Shown here: positions 1 to 9,064 of the stretch, one piece after another
How the letters are laid out: each line of letters starts with the position of its first letter
Numbering within the stretch: the stretch's first letter is position 1
Assembly: GCA_015200025.1 (NCBI GenBank)
Contig: CP054186.1
Location: 1,934,001-1,998,000 of the forward strand
Length of the DNA stretch: 64,000 nucleotides
Direction: 5' to 3'
From: Phycisphaeraceae bacterium
GTDB lineage: Bacteria > Planctomycetota > Phycisphaerae > Phycisphaerales > UBA1924
The notes under the pieces: model-generated
Databases searched by the model: none
Seen by the model: only the letters and a program-made list of their open reading frames with translations
What the model was told of the DNA's origin: nothing
Program-made: the position numbers and the translations under genes

Positions 1-246
1 GCGGTGGGATTCGGCCAGTGCCTTGGCGAGGTCGGCGACCGTCTTGGACGTGTCGATCCCCCCGGTGAGTTCGATGATCCTCGCCGTGCGCTTGGCGGGC
101 GGTTTGGCCCGGTCTTCGGGGGGCGGTGGCGGCGCGCTGGTCGGCGCCCCGGGCTGGTCCGCCGGGATCATCGAGGCCGGCGCGAGCGCGGCGAGGACCA
201 ACGCCAGGCGAGCGGCGGCGGGTCTGATCGGGCTGCGGTGCGTCAT
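1..246 (-). CDS. Secreted protein of unknown function, N-terminal fragment
   Basis: The gene starts with ATG at 246 and runs off the left edge of the window, so only about 82 residues are visible. Residues 1-30 look like a signal peptide: basic start (MTHRSPIRPAAAR), a hydrophobic core (LALVLAALAPA) and a small-residue end. A Pro-rich linker (about residues 33-48) and the segment RIIELTGGIDTSKTVADLAK follow. That segment loosely resembles the start of S49 (SppA-type) peptidases, but no catalytic residue is visible, so no function is assigned. It lies 55 nt downstream of the ABC ATPase gene on the same strand and may share its transcript. Confidence 0.6.
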   Translation of the reverse strand, partial: MTHRSPIRPAAARLALVLAALAPASMIPADQPGAPTSAPPPPPEDRAKPPAKRTARIIELTGGIDTSKTVADLAKALAESHR

Positions 247-301
247 GGAGGTCCCTCCGTGTCGTCCGCGTCGTCCGTGCGCGTGTGGGGTGTACCGGCC
301 G

Positions 302-1423
<1,122 letters not shown>

Positions 1424-1470
1424 GGTGGGTGTGGGTGTGTCGGGATCGGGGCCGGCGGGCCGGGAGAGGG

Positions 1471-1498
1471 AGAGTACCCGATTGCGCGGGTCGGGCAA
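1471..1498 (-). promoter_or_regulatory. Putative sigma-70 promoter of the ABC ATPase gene
   Basis: On the minus strand, TTGCCC (1493-1498) and TACTCT (1471-1476) are 16 bp apart, about 48 nt before the ATG at 1423. The tRNA-Gln gene has the same -35 hexamer, the same spacing and a TACNNT -10, which supports the call. Inferred from sequence only. Confidence 0.5.
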
Positions 1499-1528
1499 GG
1501 GGCCCGTATCCGGGGCCCGTATCCGGGG
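1499..1528 (-). repeat. Tandem 13-bp repeat abutting the promoter, possible operator
   Basis: Two perfect copies of GGGGCCCGTATCC plus a partial third (GGGG) directly abut the -35 element of the ABC ATPase promoter. Tandem direct repeats at this position often bind an activator or repressor. No regulator gene is nearby. Confidence 0.45.
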
Positions 1529-1729
1529 CTCGAGCCGGGGCCTGGGGCGTTACGGGCGTCGCAGGTGGTACAGACGGCCCGGCGGGGCGTTCGGGGACGC
1601 GTGGGGCGTGTGAGGGCGAGAAAGGGACGGGCTCAAAGGTCCGATGATCGGGCGGCAACGGGGGGCGGCACGGACGCCGCACGACGAGGGGACCGGGTGG
1701 GTGTGGGTGGGGTGGTCGAGGAGCCGGCG

Positions 1730-1945
1730 ATGGGACCGCAGGACCGTTCGTTCAGCCAGGTGAAGGCGATTCTGGGGAAACTGGATCGCTCGATCGATCA
1801 ACTGCGTGAGCAGCGGACGGGCGCGGTCGTGCCCGTGCCGGTGGTCTCGCAGGTGGTCTCCCGGGTCATCGAAGAAACCCCCCCGGCCGCGGTCAAACCG
1901 TCTAGCCCGTTCGGGCGGGCCACGCCCCTGCCCCCGAGGCCGTGA
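1730..1945 (+). CDS. Small hypothetical protein (71 aa)
   Basis: A short reading frame starts at ATG 1730 with GAGGAG about 8 nt upstream. Residues 8-28 (SQVKAILGKLDRSIDQLREQ) could form an amphipathic helix or short coiled coil. A Val-rich stretch and a Pro-rich tail (ATPLPPRP) follow. No family was recognised. It is convergent with the DUF885 gene and divergent from the ABC ATPase gene. A credible Shine-Dalgarno and helix-like sequence favour a real gene, but the short length leaves doubt. Confidence 0.45.
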   Translation: MGPQDRSFSQVKAILGKLDRSIDQLREQRTGAVVPVPVVSQVVSRVIEETPPAAVKPSSPFGRATPLPPRP

Positions 1946-1969
1946 CGGGGTACGCCGGGCCGGGTTTGT

Positions 1970-3967
1970 TCAGCGGGGTTCGCCCGCGCCGCGCGACGCG
2001 ATCCATCGGTCGACACGTTCATCGAGCACGTCGAGTGGGGTCGCCCCCGCGGCGAGGACCACGTCGTGGAACTCGCGGAGGTTGAACCGCGCGCCCAGCG
2101 CCGCCTCGGCACGCCGGCGTGTGGCGCTGACGCGGAGCTCACCGATCTTGTACGCCGTCGCCTGCCCGGGCCACCCGATGTAGCGGTCGACCTCGCGTTC
2201 GACGGCGAGGGGGGCCAGGGCGGTGTGCGCGAGCATGTAGTCGATGGCCTGTTGGCGCGACCACCCCAGGGCGTGGATGCCGGTGTCGACGACGAGGCGG
2301 CACGCACGCCACATCTCGAAGCTCAACCGGCCGAAATCGTCGTAGGGGTCGCGGTAGAGCCCCTCGCCCCCGCGCCCGGTCCCGCCCTCCATCTCGAGCC
2401 CCAGCCGCTCGGCGTAGAGGGCCCACCCCTCGACGAAGGCGGTGAAGTCCGCGATCGTGCGCACGGGGTGCCCCTGCGCCTCCTGCGCGAGGGCGATCTG
2501 CAGGTGGTGCCCCGGGCAGGCCTCGTGGAGCGTCAGGGCGACCATGTCGTAGGTCGGCCTCTGGTCCAGGCGGTAGGTGTTGGCGACCATGTTCCCGGCG
2601 AGGCCCGCGTCGAGGGAGCCGGGGTAGTAATACGCGGGGGGCGAGGCGGGGGCCATGAAGGCGGGGAGTTCGCGCACGCCGTAGGGCAGGCGGGGGAGCC
2701 GCCCGAAGAAGCGGGGGAGTTCCGCGTCGACGCGCTTGGCGATGTCGCGGTACCCGCGGAGCAGGTCCTCCTTGTCGGTGTAGTAGAAGCGGGGGTCGGT
2801 GCGCAGGTAACGGAGGAAGGCCCGCATGAGCTCGTCGCCGGCGAGCCGGTCGCGGTCGGGGAAGTCGGAGCGGGCGATGACGGTGAACATCTCGGCCCGA
2901 AGTCGGGCGACCTCCGAGAGCCCGGTCTCGTGGACCTGCTGGGGCGTGAGGTCGGTGGTGGTGAAGAGGCGGACCTTGACCGCGTAGCTCGCGGGGCCGT
3001 CGACGCCGGAGGATTCGCCGAGGGTCTCCCGGCAGGCGGGGATGTACTCGTCGCGGAGGAACACGCCGAGGCGGTCGAAGGCGGGGATCACGACATCCCG
3101 GACCGCGGCGAGGGCCCGGGCCGCCAGCGCGTCGTCCGCCGGCGCGGCGGCGAAGGGGGTGTAGAACCGGCTGCCTTGGGGCGAGGCCTTGAGCTCGGGC
3201 GTCGCGTGCGCCAACGCCTGCTCGGCGCTCCCGAGCATGACGACCCGCGGGGGGACGCGTCCGGCGGCCATCCCCGCCCGCATCTGCGCGACCTGGGCGT
3301 CGAGGTGCTCGCCCATCGCCTCGAGCCGCCTCACGTACGACTCTCGCCGCGCGGTCGTGTCGAGCGGGACCGACTCGGGGAGTTGGGGGAGCCAGACCTG
3401 CACCCCCGCCCGCGCGGTGACGGGCAGCTGCTCGGGGTAGTAGGGCGCGTCGGCGAGCCGGTACTCCAGGTCGAGTTCGAGGATCCGTGCGTCGATCGAT
3501 TGATCCTCGGTCGGCGTCGCCCCCGCGGTCAGGGCGCGGAGACGGTCGAGCCGGTCGCGCACCTCGGCGAGGCGGCGTTCGACGGCGGCGGGCGTGACGT
3601 CGGTCAGGAGGTGGGCGTAGCGGTCGTCCCCGCCCTTGCTCGATTGCTCGGGGAACTCGCGGGCGACCCACTCGACGTGCTCGTCGAGGATCGCGGTCAG
3701 GGCGAGGCTGAACGCCGCGTCGGGCGAGGTCTGGGGTGGGGGGGGTGGGGTGTCGGGCTGGCTCGGCGGCTCGTCACGCGCGGGGGCTCGGGTCGGCCAG
3801 TCGGGGACCGCCGGGGCGGCGGGCTTTGGGACCTGGTTGGGATCGGCCTGCGGGTCGGGCTGCGCCGGGAAGCCGACGGCGGTCCCATTGGCCAAGACCA
3901 ACACCCAGACAACGGCCCGAAGCGCTCGTCGTAGTGTCCCATCCCCGCGGCGGTGAGCATCGATCAT
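1970..3967 (-). CDS. Secreted DUF885 family metallopeptidase-like protein
   Basis: The product is about 665 residues, typical of DUF885 (distantly gluzincin-like) proteins. The ATG at 3967 starts a basic, then hydrophobic signal sequence (RRALRAVVWVLVLANG) followed by a Pro/Gln-rich linker, so the enzyme is probably exported. The family hallmark HEACPGHHLQ is near residue 481, and a downstream ALYAERLGLEMEG segment contains the expected glutamate. These suggest a zinc peptidase acting on peptides outside the cytoplasm. An in-frame start at 4036 is less likely because it would place the signal peptide internally and reach close to the tRNA gene. The gene appears monocistronic. Confidence 0.88.
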   Translation of the reverse strand: MIDAHRRGDGTLRRALRAVVWVLVLANGTAVGFPAQPDPQADPNQVPKPAAPAVPDWPTRAPARDEPPSQPDTPPPPPQTSPDAAFSLALTAILDEHVEWVAREFPEQSSKGGDDRYAHLLTDVTPAAVERRLAEVRDRLDRLRALTAGATPTEDQSIDARILELDLEYRLADAPYYPEQLPVTARAGVQVWLPQLPESVPLDTTARRESYVRRLEAMGEHLDAQVAQMRAGMAAGRVPPRVVMLGSAEQALAHATPELKASPQGSRFYTPFAAAPADDALAARALAAVRDVVIPAFDRLGVFLRDEYIPACRETLGESSGVDGPASYAVKVRLFTTTDLTPQQVHETGLSEVARLRAEMFTVIARSDFPDRDRLAGDELMRAFLRYLRTDPRFYYTDKEDLLRGYRDIAKRVDAELPRFFGRLPRLPYGVRELPAFMAPASPPAYYYPGSLDAGLAGNMVANTYRLDQRPTYDMVALTLHEACPGHHLQIALAQEAQGHPVRTIADFTAFVEGWALYAERLGLEMEGGTGRGGEGLYRDPYDDFGRLSFEMWRACRLVVDTGIHALGWSRQQAIDYMLAHTALAPLAVEREVDRYIGWPGQATAYKIGELRVSATRRRAEAALGARFNLREFHDVVLAAGATPLDVLDERVDRWIASRGAGEPR

Positions 3968-4008
3968 GACGGAGGATACGACCCGGCGGGTGCGCGAGCC
4001 GCCCCCGC

Positions 4009-4036
4009 TTGCCCGGGGCGGTCGGGGGTCTACCAT
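4009..4036 (+). promoter_or_regulatory. Putative promoter of tRNA-Gln
   Basis: TTGCCC (4009-4014), a 16-bp spacer and TACCAT (4031-4036) end 11 nt before the mature tRNA. TACCATTGC also occurs upstream of the tRNA-Ala gene, suggesting a shared tRNA promoter form. Confidence 0.55.
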
Positions 4037-4047
4037 TGCCCAGCGAA

Positions 4048-4118
4048 TGGGGATTGGTGTAACGGTAGCACGACTGACTCTGGCTCAGTTAGTCTAGGTT
4101 CAAATCCTAGATCCCCAG
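4048..4118 (+). tRNA. tRNA-Gln (anticodon CTG)
   Basis: A cloverleaf can be folded by eye. The acceptor stem TGGGGAT pairs with ATCCCCA, and the discriminator is G at 4118. The anticodon stem ACTGA/TCAGT encloses the loop CTCTGGC, giving anticodon CTG, which reads CAG. The T arm contains GGTTCAAATCC. The CCA end is not encoded and must be added after transcription. Confidence 0.95.
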
Positions 4119-4371
4119 TTCTGACCTCCCGCCTTGGCCCGCCCGCTTCTCCGCGGGCCTCCCGCGCCTCGGCGCCCTGCCATACAGAACCAACCCCGCG
4201 ATCTCGCTCGACCCGGCGTGTGGCGGCCGTCGCGGTATCGGACCTCCCGTGCCCCGGTCTGTTCCGATCGTCGCGGGTCGCTCGGCGGCCCCTTGGGCGT
4301 TGCGGGTCGTGTCGATAACATCGATCACCGGTGGGTTCGATAGTGAGACCGATCGCGGAGGAGGCCCCGGC

Positions 4372-6081
4372 ATGAGGAGTGTGATGAAGTTCGTGGCGGT
4401 GTGCGCGTGGTCCGTGGCGTCCGCCGCGTGGGCCCAGCCGGTCACCAGCGCGTTTACGTATCAGGGCGAGCTGCGGGCCTCGGGCCTGCCGGCCGCGGGG
4501 GCGTACGACTTCCGTCTGCGCCTGTACGACGCGGCCTCGGGCGGCGCGCAGGTCGGTCCGACGCTGTGCGTCTCGAACCTCCCGGTCGACGCGGGCCGCT
4601 TCACGCTCGAGCTCGACTTCGGCGCCGTTTTCGCCGGTTCGTCCCGCTACCTCGAGATCGAGGTGCGCTCGTTCATCGGGCTCGCGTGCGGCTCGCCCGT
4701 CGGGTACACCACCCTTGCGCCGCGCCAGCGTCTGACGGCCACGCCCCACGCGGCGTACACGCTCGCCGCCGGGAACGCCTCGCTCCTGAACAACCAGCCC
4801 GGCTCGTTCTACCTGAACGCCGCCAACCTGTCGGCCGGCACCCTGCCCGACGCTCGGCTCAGCGCCAACGTGACGACGCTCGCCGGGGCGCAGGCCTTCA
4901 GCGGGACCAAAACTTTTTCGGCGGCCCCCGCCTTTTCCAGCGCCGGTTCGCCCTTCACTGTCACCAGCACCACCCGCGTCAACAATCTCAACGCCGACCT
5001 GCTCGACGGGCTCGATAGCACGGCGTTCGCGCCGGCCTCGCACACGCACGACGCCGCGGCGATCAGCAGCGGGACCCTCGCCGACGCGAGGATCCCTTTG
5101 ACGGTGCCGAGGCTGGACTCGGGCAATACCTTCACGGCGGGTCAGACCGTGAGTGGCGCGATGCAGACGCCGCTGACCATGATCGGGTCGAACACCGGCG
5201 GGGCGTGGCTGACGCTCCAGAACACCGGGGGCGGGCGCGCCTGGAACCTCATCGCCACCGGCAGCGGCAACGGCGAGGGGGCCGGCAAACTCCTCGTCCG
5301 CGATCAGACGGGCAGCGCCGTCCGCCTGGCCATCGACCCCAGCGGGCGGCTCGGGCTGGGCACCACCTCGCCCTCGGCCCTGTTCGAGCTCTCGCAGCCC
5401 GACGCGTCGGTGCGCGTCCGCAACACCAACGACCCCGGCGGCGGGTTTGTCCTCAACACCTTCAGCACCCTCCAACTGGGCCTCTACAACCCCTCGGCGT
5501 CCGCGTGGGGCGTCGTCCCCGCGGGCGTGCAGCGGTCGATGTTCGGCGTGCAGAACACCGGGCGAGTCGGGACGCTCACCAACACCACCGGCTCGCCCGT
5601 GTGGCGCAACACCATCGACGACGGGAGCGGGAACGCGAGCTTCCAGGGCACCATCGCCGCCACCAACCTCCCCGCCGTCAAGCAGGCCACCCGGGATACG
5701 GGCGTGTCGCTCGTCACGAACAATTCGATCACGGTGATCGAGGACCTCACCGTGAACGTCCCCGCGAGCGGCTACTTGCTCATCACGTGCCAGTCGGTCC
5801 TTTTCGCGTACACCAACACGCCGGACGATTCCACGGTCTACCTCGAGCTCAAGGAGACCACCGGCGCCGAGGTGCTGCTCAAGGAGTCGCCGATGCGGCT
5901 CCGTCCGCCGCTCTCGGGGCCGGACATGTCCATCGAGTCGACCCAGTTGATCCACCACGTCGTGCCCGTGAACGCCGGCGTCCGGCGGTTCAAGGTCCGC
6001 ATCCGCCACTCCGGCGGCGGCGGCGGCGGGACGCTCCGCGGCGGCGACATCACCGTCATGTACGTCCCCCACTCGCTCTGA
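4372..6081 (+). CDS. Secreted repeat protein, tail-fibre/adhesin-like, paralog 1
   Basis: The 569-residue product starts at ATG 4372, preceded by AGGAGG. A signal peptide ends near AQPVTSAF. The N-terminal module (FTYQGELRASG...YDFRLRLYDAASGG) is followed by TPHAAYTLAAGNAS. Repeats of the form SGTLPDARL, LNADLLDGLDSTAFAPASHT and SGTLADARIP resemble the beta-helical shafts of phage tail fibres and bacterial adhesins. A 130-residue C-terminal globular region follows. It probably works outside the cell, but no enzymatic motif is visible. A paralog lies immediately downstream with near-identical internal blocks. The role is unknown; adhesion or an envelope fibre are possibilities. Confidence 0.85.
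   Translation: MRSVMKFVAVCAWSVASAAWAQPVTSAFTYQGELRASGLPAAGAYDFRLRLYDAASGGAQVGPTLCVSNLPVDAGRFTLELDFGAVFAGSSRYLEIEVRSFIGLACGSPVGYTTLAPRQRLTATPHAAYTLAAGNASLLNNQPGSFYLNAANLSAGTLPDARLSANVTTLAGAQAFSGTKTFSAAPAFSSAGSPFTVTSTTRVNNLNADLLDGLDSTAFAPASHTHDAAAISSGTLADARIPLTVPRLDSGNTFTAGQTVSGAMQTPLTMIGSNTGGAWLTLQNTGGGRAWNLIATGSGNGEGAGKLLVRDQTGSAVRLAIDPSGRLGLGTTSPSALFELSQPDASVRVRNTNDPGGGFVLNTFSTLQLGLYNPSASAWGVVPAGVQRSMFGVQNTGRVGTLTNTTGSPVWRNTIDDGSGNASFQGTIAATNLPAVKQATRDTGVSLVTNNSITVIEDLTVNVPASGYLLITCQSVLFAYTNTPDDSTVYLELKETTGAEVLLKESPMRLRPPLSGPDMSIESTQLIHHVVPVNAGVRRFKVRIRHSGGGGGGTLRGGDITVMYVPHSL
5128..5261 (+). repeat. Near-identical block shared with 7137-7270
   Basis: These 134 bp inside paralog 1 match 7137-7270 in paralog 2 with one visible mismatch (gagT versus gagC), while flanking DNA has clearly diverged. 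A second shared block of about 70 bp is at 4987-5056 and about 6846-6915. The pattern suggests gene conversion. Confidence 0.8.
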
Positions 6082-6227
6082 CCGCCCGCGGGGTATCGGA
6101 CCTTTCCCGCGACCCCATCTCGGGACGACTCGGGGCCGAGGTCGGCCCTTGTATTGGCCGGGCGAACTCGGTAAATATCGATCGTGGATCGGGCCGTATG
6201 GAGTCAGGTTTCACGGAGGACTGCGCC

Positions 6228-8105
6228 ATGCGATTCGTAGTGATAACCGCGGTGGGGAGTGCCGTCGCGGCGTGGACGCCGGCGGCGAGCGCCCAACCCA
6301 TCGGGAGCGCGTTCACGTACCAGGGCGAACTGCGTTCGTCGGGCCAGCCGGCGACGGGGCTCTTCGACGTGCGTTTCCGGCTGTACGACGCGGCGTCGGG
6401 CGGGAACCAGGTCGGGCCGACGCTCTGCGTGGACAACGTCGCCGTCGAGGGCGGGCGGTTCACCGTGCAGCTGGACTTCGGCGGGGTCTACACCGGGGTG
6501 ATGCGTCACCTGGAGATCGATGTCCGCCCCGACGCGGGGCAGGGCTGCGGCGTGGGCGCGGGGTTCGTCACGCTCGTCCCGAGGCAAGCGCTGACGCCGG
6601 CGCCCCACGCGGCGTACACGATCCTCGCCGGGAACGCCGGCAACGCCTCGCAGCTGAACAACCAGGGCGCGTCCTTCTACCTCAACGCCGGCAACCTCAC
6701 CGGGACGCTGAGCGACGCTCGCCTCTCGTCCAACATCCCCCGGCTCGATTTCGCCGGGACGTTCACCTCGATCCCGGCCTTCAACGGCGGCGTCAGCGGG
6801 GCCTCGGCGCCCTTCGCCGTCGATTCGACGTTCAAGGTCAACAACCTCAACGCCGACCTGCTCGACGGGCTCGATAGCACGGCGTTCGCGCCGGCCTCGC
6901 ACACGCACGACGCCGGCGCGATCGTCAGCGGGACCCTCGCCGACGCGAGGCTCCCCGCCAACCTCGGGCGTCTCAACGGGAACCAGACCTGGGCCGGGTC
7001 GAACGTCTTCAGCGGGAACAACGCCTTCTCCGGCGATGGGTCGGGCTTGACCAGCCTCAACGCGGGCCAGCTTGTCTCCGGGCAGGTCCCCGATAGCCGC
7101 CTGCCCCCCACGGTCGCCCGCGTGGGCGTGGGCAACACCTTCACGGCGGGTCAGACCGTGAGCGGCGCGATGCAGACGCCGCTGACCATGATCGGGTCGA
7201 ACACCGGCGGGGCGTGGCTGACGCTCCAGAACACCGGGGGCGGGCGCGCCTGGAACCTCATCGCCACCGGGAGCGGCAACGGGGAGGGCGCGGGCAAGTT
7301 TCTCGTCCGCGATCAGACCGCCGGTGCGGTCCGGATGACCCTCGACCCCGCGGGCCAGTTGGGGCTGGGCACCACCTCCCCCTCGGCCCTCCTCGAACTC
7401 AGCCAGCCCGACGCGATGCTCCGCGTCCGCAACACCAACGACCCCGGCGGCGGGTTCGCCCAGAACACCTTCGGGACCCTCCAACTGGGCCTGTTCAACC
7501 CATCGGCGTCCGCGTGGGGCGCGGTCCCCGCCGGCGGGCAACGCTCCATGCTGGGGATCCAGAACACCGGGCGCGTCGGGACGCTCACCAACACCGCCGG
7601 CTCGCCCGTGTGGCGCAACACCCTCGACGACGGCAGCGGGAACGCCACCTTCGCCGGGACCATCTCGGCCACGAACCTCCCGCGGGCCAAGGCCGTGCAG
7701 ACCTACCGCGACGTGCGGAATACGTCGGCGGGCGTGGGCGTCGGCGCCAACCAATCCCCGGACCTCGACACCCTCACCGTCAACATCCCCGGGCCCGGCG
7801 TGCTGATCGTCCGGGGATCGGTTCAACTCCGGTGCCGCTTTTTGAGCAGCCGGGATTCCTACGTCTATTTCAAGCTCGAAGAGACCACGGGCGGGCCGTC
7901 CGTTGTGCTGAACGAATCGGCGCTCGGCGCGTTCGTGGGCGACCTCACGTCGATCAACCCGTGGAATGTCGTCAGCGTCGAGTGGACCCTCCCGGTTTCG
8001 CAGGGCTCGCGCTCGTTCAAGACCTCGCTCTACAACAACACGAGCGATTCGTGCTGGTACTTCTCCACCTCGCTGACGGCCGTCTTCATCCCCGGTGGGC
8101 TCTGA
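6228..8105 (+). CDS. Secreted repeat protein, tail-fibre/adhesin-like, paralog 2
   Basis: This 625-residue protein has the same architecture as the gene just upstream: signal peptide ending near ASAQP, the FTYQGELRSSGQP module, the PHAAYTILAGNAGNAS motif, fibre-like repeats and a C-terminal globular region. The repeat section is longer, with an additional stretch including LNGNQTWAGSNVFSGNN and GDGSGLTSLNAGQLVSGQVP. The C-terminal domain differs from paralog 1 (starting near RAKAVQTYRDVRN), as if stalks were shared and tips diversified. The ATG at 6228 follows CGGAGGA; an in-frame ATG at 6198 is less likely. Function is unknown. Confidence 0.85.
   Translation: MRFVVITAVGSAVAAWTPAASAQPIGSAFTYQGELRSSGQPATGLFDVRFRLYDAASGGNQVGPTLCVDNVAVEGGRFTVQLDFGGVYTGVMRHLEIDVRPDAGQGCGVGAGFVTLVPRQALTPAPHAAYTILAGNAGNASQLNNQGASFYLNAGNLTGTLSDARLSSNIPRLDFAGTFTSIPAFNGGVSGASAPFAVDSTFKVNNLNADLLDGLDSTAFAPASHTHDAGAIVSGTLADARLPANLGRLNGNQTWAGSNVFSGNNAFSGDGSGLTSLNAGQLVSGQVPDSRLPPTVARVGVGNTFTAGQTVSGAMQTPLTMIGSNTGGAWLTLQNTGGGRAWNLIATGSGNGEGAGKFLVRDQTAGAVRMTLDPAGQLGLGTTSPSALLELSQPDAMLRVRNTNDPGGGFAQNTFGTLQLGLFNPSASAWGAVPAGGQRSMLGIQNTGRVGTLTNTAGSPVWRNTLDDGSGNATFAGTISATNLPRAKAVQTYRDVRNTSAGVGVGANQSPDLDTLTVNIPGPGVLIVRGSVQLRCRFLSSRDSYVYFKLEETTGGPSVVLNESALGAFVGDLTSINPWNVVSVEWTLPVSQGSRSFKTSLYNNTSDSCWYFSTSLTAVFIPGGL
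7137..7270 (+). repeat. Near-identical block shared with 5128-5261
   Basis: Second copy of the block described at 5128-5261. It encodes the TFTAGQTVSGAMQTPLTMIG segment and the residues after it. Confidence 0.8.
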
Positions 8106-8236
8106 TCGGCCCCCGCCCGGGCCGAGCCCGGGGCCGGCCCTCCGACCATGACCGAGCTCCGGAGAGCCCGTCCTGGGCCGAGCCGGCGCCCGCCGGGCCG
8201 TCGGCCTGAGCCCCCGCCCGCCCGCGGCACGCCGTG

Positions 8237-8266
8237 TGGACCCCCCGGGGGGCGTCGGCGTACCAT
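8237..8266 (+). promoter_or_regulatory. Putative promoter of tRNA-Ala
   Basis: TGGACC (8237-8242), an 18-bp spacer and TACCAT (8261-8266) precede the tRNA by 15 nt. The -10 region TACCATTGC is shared with the tRNA-Gln promoter. The -35 match is weak. Confidence 0.4.
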
Positions 8267-8281
8267 TGCACCCTGAAACCC

Positions 8282-8354
8282 GGGGCGGTAGCTCAGTTGG
8301 TAGAGCGCATCGTTCGCAATGATGAGGTCGGGAGTTCGACTCTCCTCCGCTCCA
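8282..8354 (+). tRNA. tRNA-Ala (anticodon CGC)
   Basis: The acceptor stem GGGGCGG pairs with CCGCTCC (one G-T pair), with discriminator A at 8354. The D arm contains GCTCAGTTGGTAGAGC. The anticodon stem CATCG/TGATG encloses TTCGCAA, giving anticodon CGC, which reads GCG. The T arm contains GGAGTTCGACTCTCC. CCA is not encoded. Confidence 0.95.
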
Positions 8355-8365
8355 CTTGAAGGAAA

Positions 8366-8395
8366 GGCCCTGACGCTCGCGTCAGGGCCGTTTTT
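8366..8395 (+). terminator. Rho-independent terminator after tRNA-Ala
   Basis: GGCCCTGACG pairs with CGTCAGGGCC around a 4-nt loop and is followed by GTTTTT, starting 12 nt after the tRNA. This is a textbook intrinsic terminator. Confidence 0.9.
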
Positions 8396-8644
8396 ACTTG
8401 GTGTGTCGAGAAGGCATAAGAGCCGGAGCCGGGCGTCGCTCGGAGTCCGGATGAGGCCTCGATGGTCGTTGGCCACGTCGGGGCGGCGGCTCGAATGGTT
8501 GGGGCGATGCGCTGGGTCTTCGCGCCCACGCCCCGGGTTGTCTGGGTGGGTGGGGTACGACCCGAAGGCATGAGCCCGGAGTTCAACCCTGGGGTTCAAC
8601 CGACGGTCAGTATCACCCGGGCGGCGGGGTGCGTTGGGGGCCGA

Positions 8645-9064
8645 TCATTCGGGCAGAGCCCGGGACAAGGCTCGGGCCAGGTCGGTGGCGAGGCTCTCGC
8701 GCTGCGTCTTGAGCGCGGCGGTGTCGGCCTCCACCCTGGCAAAGATGGCCTCGGAATCGGAGACGCCCGAGACCGCCGTGGCCCGCTGGAGCACCAGACG
8801 CCCCGCGCTCTGGCTGAGCCGGCCCGCCTTGGTGACCAGGTCTTCCCAGGCCGCGGGGTCCTGACGATGGAAGCGCTCGTGCATCCGGATGGTCATCTCG
8901 GCCGTCTCCATGGCCCGCCCGGCCTCGACCATCCCGGCCTGATCGGCGGCGAGGTGCCGCTGGGTGACACCGGCGGTGCACGACGCGAGCACCATCGCGC
9001 CCGCGGCCAGCGCCACGACGATCACCCCGGGCAGGAGAAAGCGACGTGGTTTCCGCACGCTCAT
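8645..9064 (-). CDS. Small lipoprotein of unknown function
   Basis: The 139-residue product has a basic N terminus, a hydrophobic core (GVIVVALAAGAMVL) and a lipobox ending in LASC, so it is predicted to be an envelope lipoprotein. The mature part is mostly helical and charged, with Glu/Ala/Arg-rich heptad-like stretches. It resembles small periplasmic helical-bundle proteins, but no family was recognised. Its ATG overlaps the upstream gene's stop by four bases (ATGA), so the two are translationally coupled and probably act together at the cell surface. Confidence 0.8.
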   Translation of the reverse strand: MSVRKPRRFLLPGVIVVALAAGAMVLASCTAGVTQRHLAADQAGMVEAGRAMETAEMTIRMHERFHRQDPAAWEDLVTKAGRLSQSAGRLVLQRATAVSGVSDSEAIFARVEADTAALKTQRESLATDLARALSRALPE

